Shown here piece by piece: positions 43,174-53,147 of a stretch of DNA of 64,000 nucleotides. The DNA comes from Carboxylicivirga sediminis. GTDB taxonomy: Bacteria > Bacteroidota > Bacteroidia > Bacteroidales > Marinilabiliaceae. Position 1 is the stretch's first letter. Every line of letters starts with the position of its first letter. A program made the position numbers and the translations under genes. Under the pieces are notes generated by a model that did no database searches, had not been told where the DNA came from, and saw only the letters and a program-made list of their open reading frames with translations. The DNA lies in contig NZ_JAGTAR010000001.1 in the NCBI RefSeq assembly GCF_018156225.1, positions 389,767 to 453,766 of the forward strand, given 5' to 3'.

Positions 43174-44100
43174 ATGAAAGTGATGACAAAATCAGTTATT
43201 TTAAAAGAAGCAAAGAGCTATGCCATTATAACCCTGGGCCTGATGGTAAGTGCCATTGGCTGGACCGGGTTTATTATCCCATCCGATATTGTTGGTGGTG
43301 GTGTAATGGGGTTATCCTCATTATTGTATTTCATTTTTGATTTGCCTGTTGGCCCTACCAACCTGGTTCTCAATGGCGTTCTCATCCTTTTATCGATGAG
43401 AATCCTGGGTAAAGGCTTCGGCATTAAAACCATCTACTCGCTGGTCACCCTGTCGGTTTTTATTACCGTGTTTCCCTATTTCATCACCGAACCCATTGTA
43501 ACCGATCGTTTTATGGCGGCTATTATTGGAGGTGGTTTAGTGGGCGCCAGCATTGGCATCTTGTTTGTACAGGGTGGCAGCACCGGCGGCACCGAAATCA
43601 TTGCCATGATGATTAATAAAAACCATAACATCAGCCCGGGCCGTATTATGGTGTTCTGCGATATATTCATCATCAGTTCCTCATTCATTGTATTTGAATC
43701 GCTGGAAACAATGGTGTTTGGTTTTGTAGTAGTAGGCCTGATGTCTTACATTGCAGACATGCTGCTGACCGGTTCACGCCAGTCGGTTCAGATATTGATC
43801 ATCTCGCAAAAACCGAAAGAAATAGCCGATAAGCTATCGTCGCAAATCAACCGTGGCCTCAGCTTTTTAAAAGGGCGTGGCTATTACTATGCTGGCGATC
43901 GCGAATTCATCATCACCATTGTTAAAAAGTCGGAATCACACATGGTGTTTCAAATCATTAAAGAAACCGACCCTGATGCGTTTATATCGGTGGCCAATGT
44001 GATGGCGGTTTACGGCGCTGGTTTTGACCAGTATAAGCCACCATTGAACAGCAAAAAGAGCACTAGGCCAAAGAATACTGAAGTCCGGCCAGTTGAGTAA
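43174..44100 (+). CDS. YitT family membrane protein
   Basis: The 308-residue protein has five to six transmembrane helices in residues about 15-190 (YitT/DUF161: AIGWTGFIIPSDIVGGGVMGLS, GGSTGGTEIIAMMIN, in parts) and a soluble C-terminal DUF2179 domain (about 205-285, FLKGRGYYYAGDREFIITIV, GFDQYK). YitT proteins are uncharacterised; DUF2179 resembles signal or ligand-binding modules. Its 3' end overlaps the convergent pseudouridine synthase by 38 bp. It begins only 6 bp after the terminator of the GNAT-like gene. Confidence 0.88.
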   Translation: MKVMTKSVILKEAKSYAIITLGLMVSAIGWTGFIIPSDIVGGGVMGLSSLLYFIFDLPVGPTNLVLNGVLILLSMRILGKGFGIKTIYSLVTLSVFITVFPYFITEPIVTDRFMAAIIGGGLVGASIGILFVQGGSTGGTEIIAMMINKNHNISPGRIMVFCDIFIISSSFIVFESLETMVFGFVVVGLMSYIADMLLTGSRQSVQILIISQKPKEIADKLSSQINRGLSFLKGRGYYYAGDREFIITIVKKSESHMVFQIIKETDPDAFISVANVMAVYGAGFDQYKPPLNSKKSTRPKNTEVRPVE

Positions 44101-44770
44101 GTACCCTATCAAAAGCCTCAGGTATTTCTGCTTCGAGGCTTATTTTTTGCCCGCTTTGCGGGTGCTGAAACTCCAGTGATGCCGCGTGCAATAAGAGTCG
44201 CTTTACCCCCGTCACCTCGGTCATAATCTTGTTAAGCGTCCAGTCGCCATGCTGTGTATCGCCCAATATATCTGTACGATTCATGGCAAAATGCTGCCGC
44301 AACTGGTGCCACCGACCTGTTTGAGGCATGGCTCTCACCAGGCTGATAGGCACATTCACTTCCTGCTTATAACAAATCCCTGTTTCTACTGTCGAAAGGG
44401 TTTTGTAAGCTGTTTCCGCAGCTTGTCGTTTCTTCTTTTTCTTAATCAATACAGGTGAATCAAACACCCCCTCACCAGGTAAGCCTTTGCTCACCAGTAA
44501 GTAGGTCTTTTTCACCTCACGTTGCTCAAATTGACGACTAAGGATGCCGGCAATTTCTCTTGTTAATGCTAAAACAATCACCCCGGATGTTTTAGCATCC
44601 AGCCGGTGCACCGGAAAAACCGATACGCCGGTTAGCTGGCCCACTTCCTTGGTCAGATAGACCGCATCAGCCGGCATAAAATCATTTTTATGAACAGGCA
44701 AGTCTACGGGTTTATTAACCGCTATTATCGACTCATCCTGGTAGATAATGTCCTTTGGTGTTATAAGCAT
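44063..44770 (-). CDS. RluA family pseudouridine synthase
   Basis: A 235-residue enzyme that isomerises uridine to pseudouridine in RNA. The catalytic motif is HRLDAKTSG (aspartate in RLD), with AVNKPVDLPVHKN and MPQTGRWHQLRQHFA. There is no S4 domain. It resembles TruC (tRNA U65) or the RluA group, but the target cannot be fixed. A run of seven basic residues (IKKKKKRQ) lies mid-protein. The 3' end overlaps the convergent yitT gene by 38 bp. Confidence 0.88.
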   Translation of the reverse strand: MLITPKDIIYQDESIIAVNKPVDLPVHKNDFMPADAVYLTKEVGQLTGVSVFPVHRLDAKTSGVIVLALTREIAGILSRQFEQREVKKTYLLVSKGLPGEGVFDSPVLIKKKKKRQAAETAYKTLSTVETGICYKQEVNVPISLVRAMPQTGRWHQLRQHFAMNRTDILGDTQHGDWTLNKIMTEVTGVKRLLLHAASLEFQHPQSGQKISLEAEIPEAFDRVLTQLAGLQYSLA

Positions 44771-44959
44771 AGAGCAAAGATAGCTTTTATCTGACGATAA
44801 AGAGCTTTGGGCGTTTAGCTAATGACAATCAGCCATCAAGTTCAAACATCTTGCAAAGTTTGCCGAGTGCTTAAATATCTTCTTCAATGTACCAACCAGA
44901 TGCCTTTATCAGAAGCACTGCCGGCCACTGACTAACAAACTATAATCAAAAATACTTAC

Positions 44960-44967
44960 TACTTTTG
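44960..44967 (+). promoter_or_regulatory. -7 promoter element of the EamA gene
   Basis: TACTTTTG matches TAnnTTTG. It overlaps a GTG that could be mistaken for a start codon; the true ATG is at 44988, giving a leader of about 20 bases. Confidence 0.55.
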
Positions 44968-44987
44968 TGCGCCATAATTACCAACTG

Positions 44988-45884
44988 ATGCAAAAAGAAA
45001 GATTTAAAAATACCCTATTGGCCATAATCGCCTGCTTACTATGGTCAACTGCCTTTGTGGGCATTAAGATAGGTCTCAAATACACGACGCCATTGCAGTT
45101 TGCCGGATTACGTTTTTTCATATCGGGGCTATTGTTGCTCCCCCTGGTACCATCGTTTTCCAAACTAATAAGTGTCATCAGGCAAAATCTCTGGCTAATA
45201 CTGAAAGTTTCAGCCTTTCAAACATTTATTCTCTATGCCCTCTTTTATTGGGGAGTTGATATGATTGATGGGGCGCTGGCAGCCATTATCATTGGTTCGC
45301 AACCCTTATTTGCTGCGCTTACTGCACATGTGATGATGCAAAATGATAAAATGAGCCTTCGTAAATTGCTGATTATTTCGTCAGGCATTGGGGGCATTGT
45401 ATTAATTGCCTTGCCCAAAGGCATTAACGGCCCCAATGAATGGACAGAACTGCTGGGCATGGCATTGCTGGTATTGGCCAACATCGCCTCTGGCATTGGT
45501 AATGTGGTGGTCAGTAAAAACCGTCAAAGTATATCCCCTGTGGTATTAAATGCTTCTCAGATGATATTGGGCGGCTTGCTTTTGTTTGTAGCATCCCTGT
45601 TCACTGAACCCTTTTCAGGCTTTGTATTTCCTGGCGAATATTATGCAGCACTGGGCTGGCTAAGCTTTTTATCTGCCACTGCCTTCTCCATATGGTTTTT
45701 CCTGCTGCAAAAACCCAATATTAAGGTGTCTGATTTGAATATCTACAAATTCATCATCCCGGTTTTTGGTGCTACCCTCAGCTGGCTGATTTTGCCAAAC
45801 GAATCGCCCGATATTATTTCCATCGTTGGCATGTTGATTATTGGTGCTTCAGTGGTACTATACGGCCTGACGGCTAAAAGTTAA
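44988..45884 (+). CDS. EamA/DMT family transporter
   Basis: The 298-residue protein is a drug/metabolite transporter with ten hydrophobic helices in two EamA repeats (about 7-140 and 150-290). Typical features are LLWSTAFVGIKIGL near the N-terminus and the RFFISGLLLLP segment. Substrate is unknown; amino acids, nucleotides and metabolites are known for the family. I start at the ATG at 44988, because the upstream GTG is inside the promoter. The 3' end overlaps the LpxR-like gene by 11 bp. Confidence 0.9.
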   Translation: MQKERFKNTLLAIIACLLWSTAFVGIKIGLKYTTPLQFAGLRFFISGLLLLPLVPSFSKLISVIRQNLWLILKVSAFQTFILYALFYWGVDMIDGALAAIIIGSQPLFAALTAHVMMQNDKMSLRKLLIISSGIGGIVLIALPKGINGPNEWTELLGMALLVLANIASGIGNVVVSKNRQSISPVVLNASQMILGGLLLFVASLFTEPFSGFVFPGEYYAALGWLSFLSATAFSIWFFLLQKPNIKVSDLNIYKFIIPVFGATLSWLILPNESPDIISIVGMLIIGASVVLYGLTAKS

Positions 45885-46851
45885 GAAACAGCTTCGTACT
45901 GGTGTACCAATGGTGAGAACCCGATTTAAATTCTTTTGACTGCAGGTATACATCAAAACTAAGCCCAAATGACCTGAAATGGGCGCCGATACCTGAACGC
46001 CAGGTACCAATTAATTTACTCATTTCGTCAAATTCAATGTAATGTATTTTTGGGTTTCGGTGCCAGCCTCCCATCATTGTACCGTTGTACGCAACGGCCG
46101 TTATGTTTGGTTCTGTTTCGAAGAATAACTGCCAATGGCTGCTGCCGTTGAGCAAAGGCAAACCCAGGCTCTCATAATAGTCATCCATTTTACCAAGTCT
46201 GAAAAGTGCTCCAACCGAAGCATCATCGTGCAAAGTACCAATGCGGGCTTTGCCTAATGCATACAAGCCCAGCCCTCTGGATTCATACACTTCCTTATAT
46301 ACCTTCAGGTTGTAGTTAACAATAGGCCAGTTGTACTGCTGATACTGCCAGCCGTTGGGCAGCTGATTCTCGGTTAAGTCATGGTACTTATACTGCACCT
46401 GGCCAGCTCCCGAAGCAGGCCCCATCACACCTAAATCCAGCTCACTATGGTACATCCATCCACTATTCCTGTTAACAGCCCTCGAATGAGATGTCACTAC
46501 TAATACTCCGGCATAAGGCCTGTCGGCATATTGTATCTCATCACTCTTTATATCCTTTGGGGTGTATGTTTTCTGAAAAATTGAAATCCCATTGATGACC
46601 TCCACATATCCTTTGGGTTTCAAGAGGATAAGATTGACCGGATTTCGATCGAAAAAAGGATGGTAGGACGTAAATGACATGCCCTGGGTATAATAATAAT
46701 CGGTCATCATAAACACATCATTATCCCATTGAAGCTGGTAGAACTTACTGCTTATTGGCTGCTGTGCGCTTAGTCCCCAGGTTGTCATAAACACCAGCAA
46801 TATGCCACAAATAATATGTTTTAACCTATACACAAGTATTTTTAGCACCAT
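45874..46851 (-). CDS. LpxR-like lipid A deacylase (DUF2219)
   Basis: I start at ATG 46851 (325 residues). A signal peptide ends at LSAQ. The mature protein is an outer-membrane barrel with LpxR marks: WDNDVFMMTDYYYTQGMSF (NDxF and YTxG motif), the ADRPYAGVLVVTSH core, and repeated beta strands ending in YTSTKLFLNF. LpxR removes 3'-acyloxyacyl chains from lipid A in other bacteria; here this is inferred from family. It is divergent from a PagL-like gene (155 bp), and its end overlaps the EamA gene. Confidence 0.85.
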   Translation of the reverse strand: MVLKILVYRLKHIICGILLVFMTTWGLSAQQPISSKFYQLQWDNDVFMMTDYYYTQGMSFTSYHPFFDRNPVNLILLKPKGYVEVINGISIFQKTYTPKDIKSDEIQYADRPYAGVLVVTSHSRAVNRNSGWMYHSELDLGVMGPASGAGQVQYKYHDLTENQLPNGWQYQQYNWPIVNYNLKVYKEVYESRGLGLYALGKARIGTLHDDASVGALFRLGKMDDYYESLGLPLLNGSSHWQLFFETEPNITAVAYNGTMMGGWHRNPKIHYIEFDEMSKLIGTWRSGIGAHFRSFGLSFDVYLQSKEFKSGSHHWYTSTKLFLNF

Positions 46852-47006
46852 GCACAACAAATTCAGTTCCAGAATGTATTAACAAATGCTAAATAATATT
46901 ATTAACTTATCGCTCACAAACATTCAGTTAACCAGTTCAAAAGAACTATTTTTGGATCATAATTGTCAATAAATAACCGTTACAGCATTTCAATAATAAC
47001 TTATAT

Positions 47007-48221
47007 ATGAAAACTATCGCACTAACCATCCTAATGACTATCTGCCTTCAGCTAAGTGCGCAGGAAGTACAACAAAATGATTCATTAGCATCAAAAAAGA
47101 AACCCAAACGCTACAATGCACTTTCCATGCGCTACCATGCCGGCCGGGTGCTTCAGACCAATGACTTTTTAAAGGGAGAGAATGAGTCAAACCAGGTGAT
47201 CGATTATTACCAGGCCTTAAGCATTGCCTATAGTGTGCAAACTGATGGCAGTAAAGAATGGCATCACATTTTTAATTTCCCCTACTATGGCGTGGGCTTC
47301 TACAATGCCAACTTTTTTAATGTGGATGAATTGGGAACACCTACTGCCCTTTACGGTTTCATGGGCTTTCCGTTTAAAAGGAAGGAAAGAAGCATGTGGG
47401 GGTATGAACTGGGCTTTGGACTAACCTATAACTGGGAGCCATATAACAAGTACGACAATCCTTTTAATGTTGCTATTGGCTCTTACCGCACTGTATACAT
47501 AGATGCCAATCTATTTTACGAATATTATTTAAGTTCTCGCTGGGCTGTTCGTGGCTCATTCGGGTTCACCCACTTTTCAAATGGCGGAACTAAGAAACCG
47601 AACAGCGGTATTAACCTGCTGTCGCCAGCCATTGAAGTAAGCTATAGCTTTAAAGACAGACCTTTGCTGCTTAAACAACCACAACCAGCCTATGGGCAGC
47701 ACTATGAGGTGGCGATTCAGCTTGGTTCAGGCTCCAGCAACGTACTATACGACAACCCAAACAAGCCAAGCAACCCTGAGGACTCAAAAGGCACTGCAGA
47801 CGTTATGCACTCTTACTTAAACTTATCGGCAGCCGTTTTAAAGCAAACCACCTGGAAAAATAAATTTGGGGCAGGTATTGATTTAACCTACGATGAAAAG
47901 GCTAACGTTGTTGTAACCAACCCGGAGGATGGCAGTGAAGAACCTATTGTTGAGTTTGCTGACAAATTCTCTGACAAACTGATGCTTGGTATATATGGCA
48001 CCTATGAGTTTACCATTGACCGTCTTTCTGTAGCGTCCTACATGGGCGTATTGGCTTTGCGCAAAAAAGACGACAACTCCAACCCATATCTCTACCAGAA
48101 GTTTGGACTGAAATACCATTTTAAGAACGACTTGTACCTGGGACTTTTAGTGAGGGCTCATAACTTTTCGGTGGCCGAAGTCATTGAGTGGAATATTGGC
48201 TACCGTATAAAGTGGCATTAA
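47007..48221 (+). CDS. PagL-like acyloxyacyl hydrolase
   Basis: The 404-residue protein has a signal peptide (ending LSAQ) and a beta-barrel body. The catalytic His-x-Ser of PagL is visible as FTHFSNGG with H189 and S191, followed by the family's conserved N-G-G and a later glutamate candidate in NLLSPAIEVSYSF. It is longer than classical PagL (about 190 residues), because of N- and C-terminal barrel extensions. PagL removes the 3-linked acyl chain of lipid A. It faces the LpxR-like gene across a 155-bp shared promoter region. Confidence 0.8.
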   Translation: MKTIALTILMTICLQLSAQEVQQNDSLASKKKPKRYNALSMRYHAGRVLQTNDFLKGENESNQVIDYYQALSIAYSVQTDGSKEWHHIFNFPYYGVGFYNANFFNVDELGTPTALYGFMGFPFKRKERSMWGYELGFGLTYNWEPYNKYDNPFNVAIGSYRTVYIDANLFYEYYLSSRWAVRGSFGFTHFSNGGTKKPNSGINLLSPAIEVSYSFKDRPLLLKQPQPAYGQHYEVAIQLGSGSSNVLYDNPNKPSNPEDSKGTADVMHSYLNLSAAVLKQTTWKNKFGAGIDLTYDEKANVVVTNPEDGSEEPIVEFADKFSDKLMLGIYGTYEFTIDRLSVASYMGVLALRKKDDNSNPYLYQKFGLKYHFKNDLYLGLLVRAHNFSVAEVIEWNIGYRIKWH

Positions 48222-48270
48222 TATTGTTTACAAACCTATACATCCTGGTGCTTAATTAAAAGAAACAGCT

Positions 48271-48837
48271 ATGAGAAAACTAGTCTTAATAACTATTGTA
48301 CTTGGCCTTTCACTGTCAGTATTTGGGCAGGAAAATGAAAACAAGGAGCTCACCCGTAAGGAGCGTCGCGAAATAAAAAAGCAAGAGCAGAAAGAGCAAT
48401 CAGAAGCAATGGCTAAACTTCTTGCTGCTGCCATTGATGAACAAATGTGGGTATTAGAAGCCAACACGCTGGCCGGTAAACGAGGTGCTTCGGTTGTTGT
48501 TAACAGCACCCTCAATTTCATTGCGGTTGAAGGCGATGAAGCCTTTGTGCAGTTGGGTTCCAATACTGGCATGGGGCAAAATGGTGTTGGAGGTGTTTCA
48601 GTAAGGGGTAATGTTAACAAGTATGAAGTGAAGAAAAATGAAAAAAAGGGTACTTATTTCATCACTCTTTATATTTCTTCAGCTTTAGGTTCATTCGACA
48701 TTCGGCTCGACTGCAACTCAGATGGCCAGATAGCCAATGCATCGGTTCAAGGTAATACATCCAAACGTATTCAGTACCGGGGCATTATTGTACCATTGTC
48801 CGAATCATCGGTATACAAAGGGACTCCAATTATATAA
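48271..48837 (+). CDS. DUF4251 secreted protein
   Basis: The 188-residue protein has a signal peptide (cut near VFGQ), a strongly charged lysine/glutamate helix (LTRKERREIKKQEQKEQ) and a beta-rich DUF4251 domain with GDEAFVQLGSNTGMGQNGVGG, YFITLYISS and GSFDIRLDCNSDGQI in parts. The family is confined to Bacteroidota and has no known function. It follows the PagL-like gene by 49 bp and is closed by a terminator. Confidence 0.88.
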   Translation: MRKLVLITIVLGLSLSVFGQENENKELTRKERREIKKQEQKEQSEAMAKLLAAAIDEQMWVLEANTLAGKRGASVVVNSTLNFIAVEGDEAFVQLGSNTGMGQNGVGGVSVRGNVNKYEVKKNEKKGTYFITLYISSALGSFDIRLDCNSDGQIANASVQGNTSKRIQYRGIIVPLSESSVYKGTPII

Positions 48838-48865
48838 TGAGGCATCAAAAGTAATAATGAATAAT

Positions 48866-48891
48866 AAGCCAGGTTAATGCCTGGCTTTTTT
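48866..48891 (+). terminator. Terminator after DUF4251
   Basis: AAGCCAGG (48866-48873) pairs with CCTGGCTT (48880-48887) around TTAATG, followed by a T-run. Confidence 0.85.
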
Positions 48892-48929
48892 CACTACTAC
48901 TTTTTACTCTTTGTTTTTAGCACATTGGT

Positions 48930-51900
48930 TTAATGATGTTGGGGGATAAAAAAGTAGAAGGTAGTGCCTTTATTCAGCTCGGATTTCAACCACACCTTAC
49001 CGCCTAGCATTTCAACCAGTTGCCTTACAATACTCAGTCCAAGGCCTATGCCTCCATGTATATCCTTACCATTCTGCACTTTCTGAAAAGGAGAGAAAAT
49101 CTCCTCATGCTGCTCCTTCGAAATACCAATGCCGCTGTCTTCAACAGCAAACAACACAATCTGTTCAGGAACTAAGGCCCGATCAATTGAGCCGTTTAAT
49201 AAGGCCAGTGCCTGCTCTCCTGTTCTTACCTTAAACTTCACTTGCCCTTGTGTCGTAAATTTAATGGCATTATTAAGAAGATTAATTATCACCTGTTTTA
49301 AGCGCTCCCCATCAGTATGCACCATCAATTCGTTTTCCTCAACACTGATGTCAAGTAAATAGTTCACTCCTTCGCTGACGTTTAGTTCAAGCGACTTATA
49401 GGCTTCTTTGCAAATTGAATAGATATCCACCCATTTTTTAACCAGCAATATCTGTCCGGTTTCAATCCTGGATATATCGATGATATCATTAATGAGCACC
49501 AATAAACTATCACTGCTCTTTTGCACTACATTGGCAAACTCCTTTCGCTCTGATTCGTTGTACACATCACTGGCCAGCAAAGTTGAAAAGCCAATAATCG
49601 AATTCATAGGAGTCCGTATCTCATGCGATAGATTTGCCAGAAAAGCGGTCTTCAAGCGATCGGCTTCTTCGGCTTTCAATTTGGCCGACTCTAAATCTGT
49701 TGTGCGCTCATTCACTAAATCTTCAAGGTAATAACGGTGCCGTTCCAGTTCCTTTTTCTGATTCAGAATCTCTTCCCGGCTTTCTTCCAAATCATGATTC
49801 ACCTGTTGCAACTGCTGCGTACGCTCAAGCACTTTGGCTTCCAACCTTTTTCTCTGACTCGTCAGATACCTAATCCTTGTTATATATATCAAGTATATAG
49901 CTAAAACTGCCAATAATACCACCAATCCCTTGAACAGCCTGCTATCCATAAAGGTAGGCTTAACAATAAGCACGACACTATCGCCTTCATCATTCCACAA
50001 CTGATCATTGTTAGAGCCTTTTACTCTCAATACATATTTTCCTTCAGGAATTGACAAATAGGTTTTGGAACTAAAAGCCATTAAGGTATCCCAGGTGGTT
50101 TCATAACCTTCGAGCTGCCAGGCAACCATATTACGGTAGGAATTTTGAAAGTTGAAAACAGTTGCATAAAATGATATTGGCTTATGTCCGGTACCAATGA
50201 TCAGGGTATCTTGACCGATGTACTCCCAATTAGTATATACCTGTCCTCCTACCACTTGCCTGTCATCATATACTGAATAGGAGCCCAAATCTACCTCAGG
50301 CGTAAATGTATTATACCTGAAGGTATTGGGATTGTATTCGACAAAGCCACCAAAACCTCCCATCAATATGGTACCATCTTTCCCCTGAAAATGGGATGTC
50401 TGGTTAAATTCGCGACACATTATTCCATCATACTTACCAAAGCTGAGCAGGCTTTTATCTTCACAATTGTATCGAATAATTTGCGAATTATTATTCATCC
50501 ACAAATACCCTTGTGCATCTTCATGTATCGAATAAATGTTTGTCGTGAGCAGTTCGCTATCCAGTACCTGGCTAAACTCTTTCTTGAGTGTATTAAAACG
50601 CAGCAACCCCATACCATAGGTAGCCAGAAAAATGGTGCTATCATTTTGCGCATGCAAATCCATGATGGCATTCATCCTGACGTTACCTTGCTGATTAACA
50701 ATTGTCGATGAAAAGCACTCAAAGGCCTTATCTACCGGATTGAAAGAAATGAGTGTACCATCTTTATTCCCGATCCACAATACACCATTTGTGTCAAAGC
50801 AGGCGGTGGTTGTCCGTAATCCGTTTTGGTCTCCATAATCATCTGGGAATGGATAAACAGTGTATTTACCACTCCTTTTTAAATGAATAACACCACCGAA
50901 TGAAACCAACCAAAGCGCATTATTATCTGGTAGTACCGCATAAATAACATTAAGCTGTCGATAATCGCTTCCTTCTTTCTCAAATAATAAGCGCTTATAG
51001 GTATTTTTATTCAAATCCACTTTTAACAAGCCCTCATAAGTACCCAACCACATATTTTGATACTTATCTTCATAGCCACAATTAACCGTGTCTTTATTTG
51101 TTCCGTGCGAGTTGACCAAATCAAATACTTTGGAATCCGCCTCTCCTTCCTTAATCAATAATTCTGTATGAGTCCACCACCAATAACGTTTTTTGGAATC
51201 TTTAAACAGGAAAAACACATTATCCGTCATACGCCCTTCCTGCGAGCTAGTTTGTATATGCCTGAACCTTAACTTATTTTCACTATATTCCGAAAATCCA
51301 TCCTTTGTACCTACCCATAGCATCTTATGCTTTGATGAATAGCATAATGAAGTTACCCAATTATTCACCAGGGCATTGTCTGCATCAACGGCCTTATGCC
51401 AGTTGAGCATCTTACCATCACCACTCAATTGAAGCAATCCATCGCCATAGGTTCCCACCCATATATTACCATGCCCATCTACCAGATGCCTGGTCAGCAT
51501 TTCATTATCCGGTAACTTTTCATGAATAACAGTTGTAGCATGCTTTCTAATATCATACTTAACCAGCATAGAGCTTGAACAGGCCAGCAAAGAGGTGTCA
51601 TCTAAAAAGCTTATAGAGTTAACGTGTTTGCCTCCTTTATATGAGGTCAACTTTCTAAGTTGATAGGTTCGCTTATCCAATTCGTCAAGCGGATAATAGA
51701 AGATCCCACTACGGGTGGCAACATATAGTGTTTCGTTATTATGCTGCAAATCCAAAACTTCAAAACCATGGGGTTGATCGGTAAATGTAAAATCAATGAA
51801 CGTGCTGTTATTAATATTGTAAGCCTGAAGACCATTCTCCTCAGTACCGATAAATAACCAATCATTAAATCGGGATAAAGCCTGAACAGTACCAATTCCG

Positions 51901-52331
51901 CTTTTATGCTCTTCATCAACCGGACGTTGAATTTGCTCTGCCTTAAAAGTATTGAGGTTTAACTTATTGACTCCGCCAAAGCGCGTTCCAATCCACAAAA
52001 AATCCTTATTAGGATCAACATACAAGGCATTAATCAGATTGTCGGAGATAGACGTTGAATCATCGGGCTGATGCCTGAAACCATCAAAAAAGTTTCCATC
52101 ATACAGGTATAAGCCTTCAGAAGTACCAATCCATACATAACCTGTTGAGTCTTGCGCCACACATTCAATGAACGGATGCTCAAGCCCATGATCAACACCA
52201 TAGTTCTCAAAGGCGAACCCCTGAGCAACCAATTTGTTGAATATCACTACCAGTAAAATTACCCCAAATACAATCCTCTTCAACACAGTCCTGTTTACAT
52301 TGTTCCCGATGTGCCATTTAAGTTTAAACAA
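48930..52331 (-). CDS. Two-component propeller sensor histidine kinase
   Basis: The 1133-residue protein has an N-terminal signal/membrane segment (about 10-32), a periplasmic region of repeated propeller blades (about 35-750, many W-IGT or LW-G repeats such as GYVWIGTSEGLYLYD), a Y_Y_Y domain (about 755-815) and one transmembrane helix (about 822-842). A coiled coil follows, then a HisKA domain with NLSHEIRTPMNSIIGF (His near 902) and a HATPase domain ending in GGIGLGLSIVRQLVEMLGG in part. Hybrid two-component systems add receiver and AraC domains, but here the protein ends after the kinase. Ligand is unknown; a glycan is possible given the galactosidase nearby. Confidence 0.9.
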   Translation of the reverse strand: MFKLKWHIGNNVNRTVLKRIVFGVILLVVIFNKLVAQGFAFENYGVDHGLEHPFIECVAQDSTGYVWIGTSEGLYLYDGNFFDGFRHQPDDSTSISDNLINALYVDPNKDFLWIGTRFGGVNKLNLNTFKAEQIQRPVDEEHKSGIGTVQALSRFNDWLFIGTEENGLQAYNINNSTFIDFTFTDQPHGFEVLDLQHNNETLYVATRSGIFYYPLDELDKRTYQLRKLTSYKGGKHVNSISFLDDTSLLACSSSMLVKYDIRKHATTVIHEKLPDNEMLTRHLVDGHGNIWVGTYGDGLLQLSGDGKMLNWHKAVDADNALVNNWVTSLCYSSKHKMLWVGTKDGFSEYSENKLRFRHIQTSSQEGRMTDNVFFLFKDSKKRYWWWTHTELLIKEGEADSKVFDLVNSHGTNKDTVNCGYEDKYQNMWLGTYEGLLKVDLNKNTYKRLLFEKEGSDYRQLNVIYAVLPDNNALWLVSFGGVIHLKRSGKYTVYPFPDDYGDQNGLRTTTACFDTNGVLWIGNKDGTLISFNPVDKAFECFSSTIVNQQGNVRMNAIMDLHAQNDSTIFLATYGMGLLRFNTLKKEFSQVLDSELLTTNIYSIHEDAQGYLWMNNNSQIIRYNCEDKSLLSFGKYDGIMCREFNQTSHFQGKDGTILMGGFGGFVEYNPNTFRYNTFTPEVDLGSYSVYDDRQVVGGQVYTNWEYIGQDTLIIGTGHKPISFYATVFNFQNSYRNMVAWQLEGYETTWDTLMAFSSKTYLSIPEGKYVLRVKGSNNDQLWNDEGDSVVLIVKPTFMDSRLFKGLVVLLAVLAIYLIYITRIRYLTSQRKRLEAKVLERTQQLQQVNHDLEESREEILNQKKELERHRYYLEDLVNERTTDLESAKLKAEEADRLKTAFLANLSHEIRTPMNSIIGFSTLLASDVYNESERKEFANVVQKSSDSLLVLINDIIDISRIETGQILLVKKWVDIYSICKEAYKSLELNVSEGVNYLLDISVEENELMVHTDGERLKQVIINLLNNAIKFTTQGQVKFKVRTGEQALALLNGSIDRALVPEQIVLFAVEDSGIGISKEQHEEIFSPFQKVQNGKDIHGGIGLGLSIVRQLVEMLGGKVWLKSELNKGTTFYFFIPQHH

Positions 52332-52426
52332 CCTAATTGCACGTTTTTTAACACATGAAGTATAAAACGTAACATCCCTTTAAAAGTTACATATTTTGGG
52401 CTAAACTTTTGGCCTAACTTTTTAGT

Positions 52427-53074
52427 TTACAAGCCAAGAACCTGAATGGCCAACCCAGAAAGAAATATAACAAATCCGGCAATTGGATGCCCCAGGTGCT
52501 CGTAGCGTCGGATATTGACAAATGAAAGTCCGTAGGTTACTGCCAGAACAGCGCCTGTCATGGTTAACAGCGTTGTTAAACCAAATACACTGGTGACCAG
52601 CACAAGCGCTCCCACACTTTCAATAGCTGCCGGATACATTAATATTGGAATAAGCGGCTCACAAGGGCCAAGCGCAAATATGATGAAAAGAATCCAGGGC
52701 GTAATGTTTCTCGAATCCTGCAATTTATCCATATGACCATGGTGGTGTTTTTTATACATGCGGCGAATGCCCCATAAAGCATAAAGCAATCCAAAGGCAA
52801 TTAAAGCCCAGGCCGCCAGGTTACCCCGGAAGGACTCGAACCAGTTGAGCTTTTCCACCTGCATCTCCAGTGCAATACCAATTAACCCAACCACTACCGA
52901 ACTTAGGATGTGGCCAATACCACAAAGAATGGTTAATGCAATCACCTTCCTGAGTTTCCATTCGCGAGCCTTTCCAATCATGATAAATGGCAAGTAATGA
53001 TCAGGTCCTAGTAAGGTGTGAAAAAAACCGATAGATGCTGCGCTGATTAGCAAAACTTGAAGCTCTTGACTCAT
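52427..53074 (-). CDS. NicO/HupE-like membrane transporter, tentative
   Basis: The 215-residue protein has about six transmembrane helices. Residues 18-28 read FHTLLGPDHYLPF, similar to the HxxxxDH metal site of RcnA/NicO, and a cytoplasmic loop is rich in histidine (KKHHHGHMDK). A second conserved segment is FALGPCEPLIPILMYP. A nickel, cobalt or other metal export role is most plausible, but a TauE/SafE-like or thiol-related transporter is not excluded. It is 96 bp upstream, in transcription, of the sensor kinase on the same strand. Confidence 0.65.
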   Translation of the reverse strand: MSQELQVLLISAASIGFFHTLLGPDHYLPFIMIGKAREWKLRKVIALTILCGIGHILSSVVVGLIGIALEMQVEKLNWFESFRGNLAAWALIAFGLLYALWGIRRMYKKHHHGHMDKLQDSRNITPWILFIIFALGPCEPLIPILMYPAAIESVGALVLVTSVFGLTTLLTMTGAVLAVTYGLSFVNIRRYEHLGHPIAGFVIFLSGLAIQVLGL

Positions 53075-53147
53075 TTTTTTCTTTTAAAATTAGTAAAATA
53101 TTGCCGCAAATAATCCGCACTCAGCCTTCCTTACAGCTAATTTATTT

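Noticed and set aside
48930..52331. Hybrid two-component system with receiver and AraC domains
   Set aside because: The protein ends after the HATPase domain; no receiver or helix-turn-helix part follows, so it is a simple sensor kinase.
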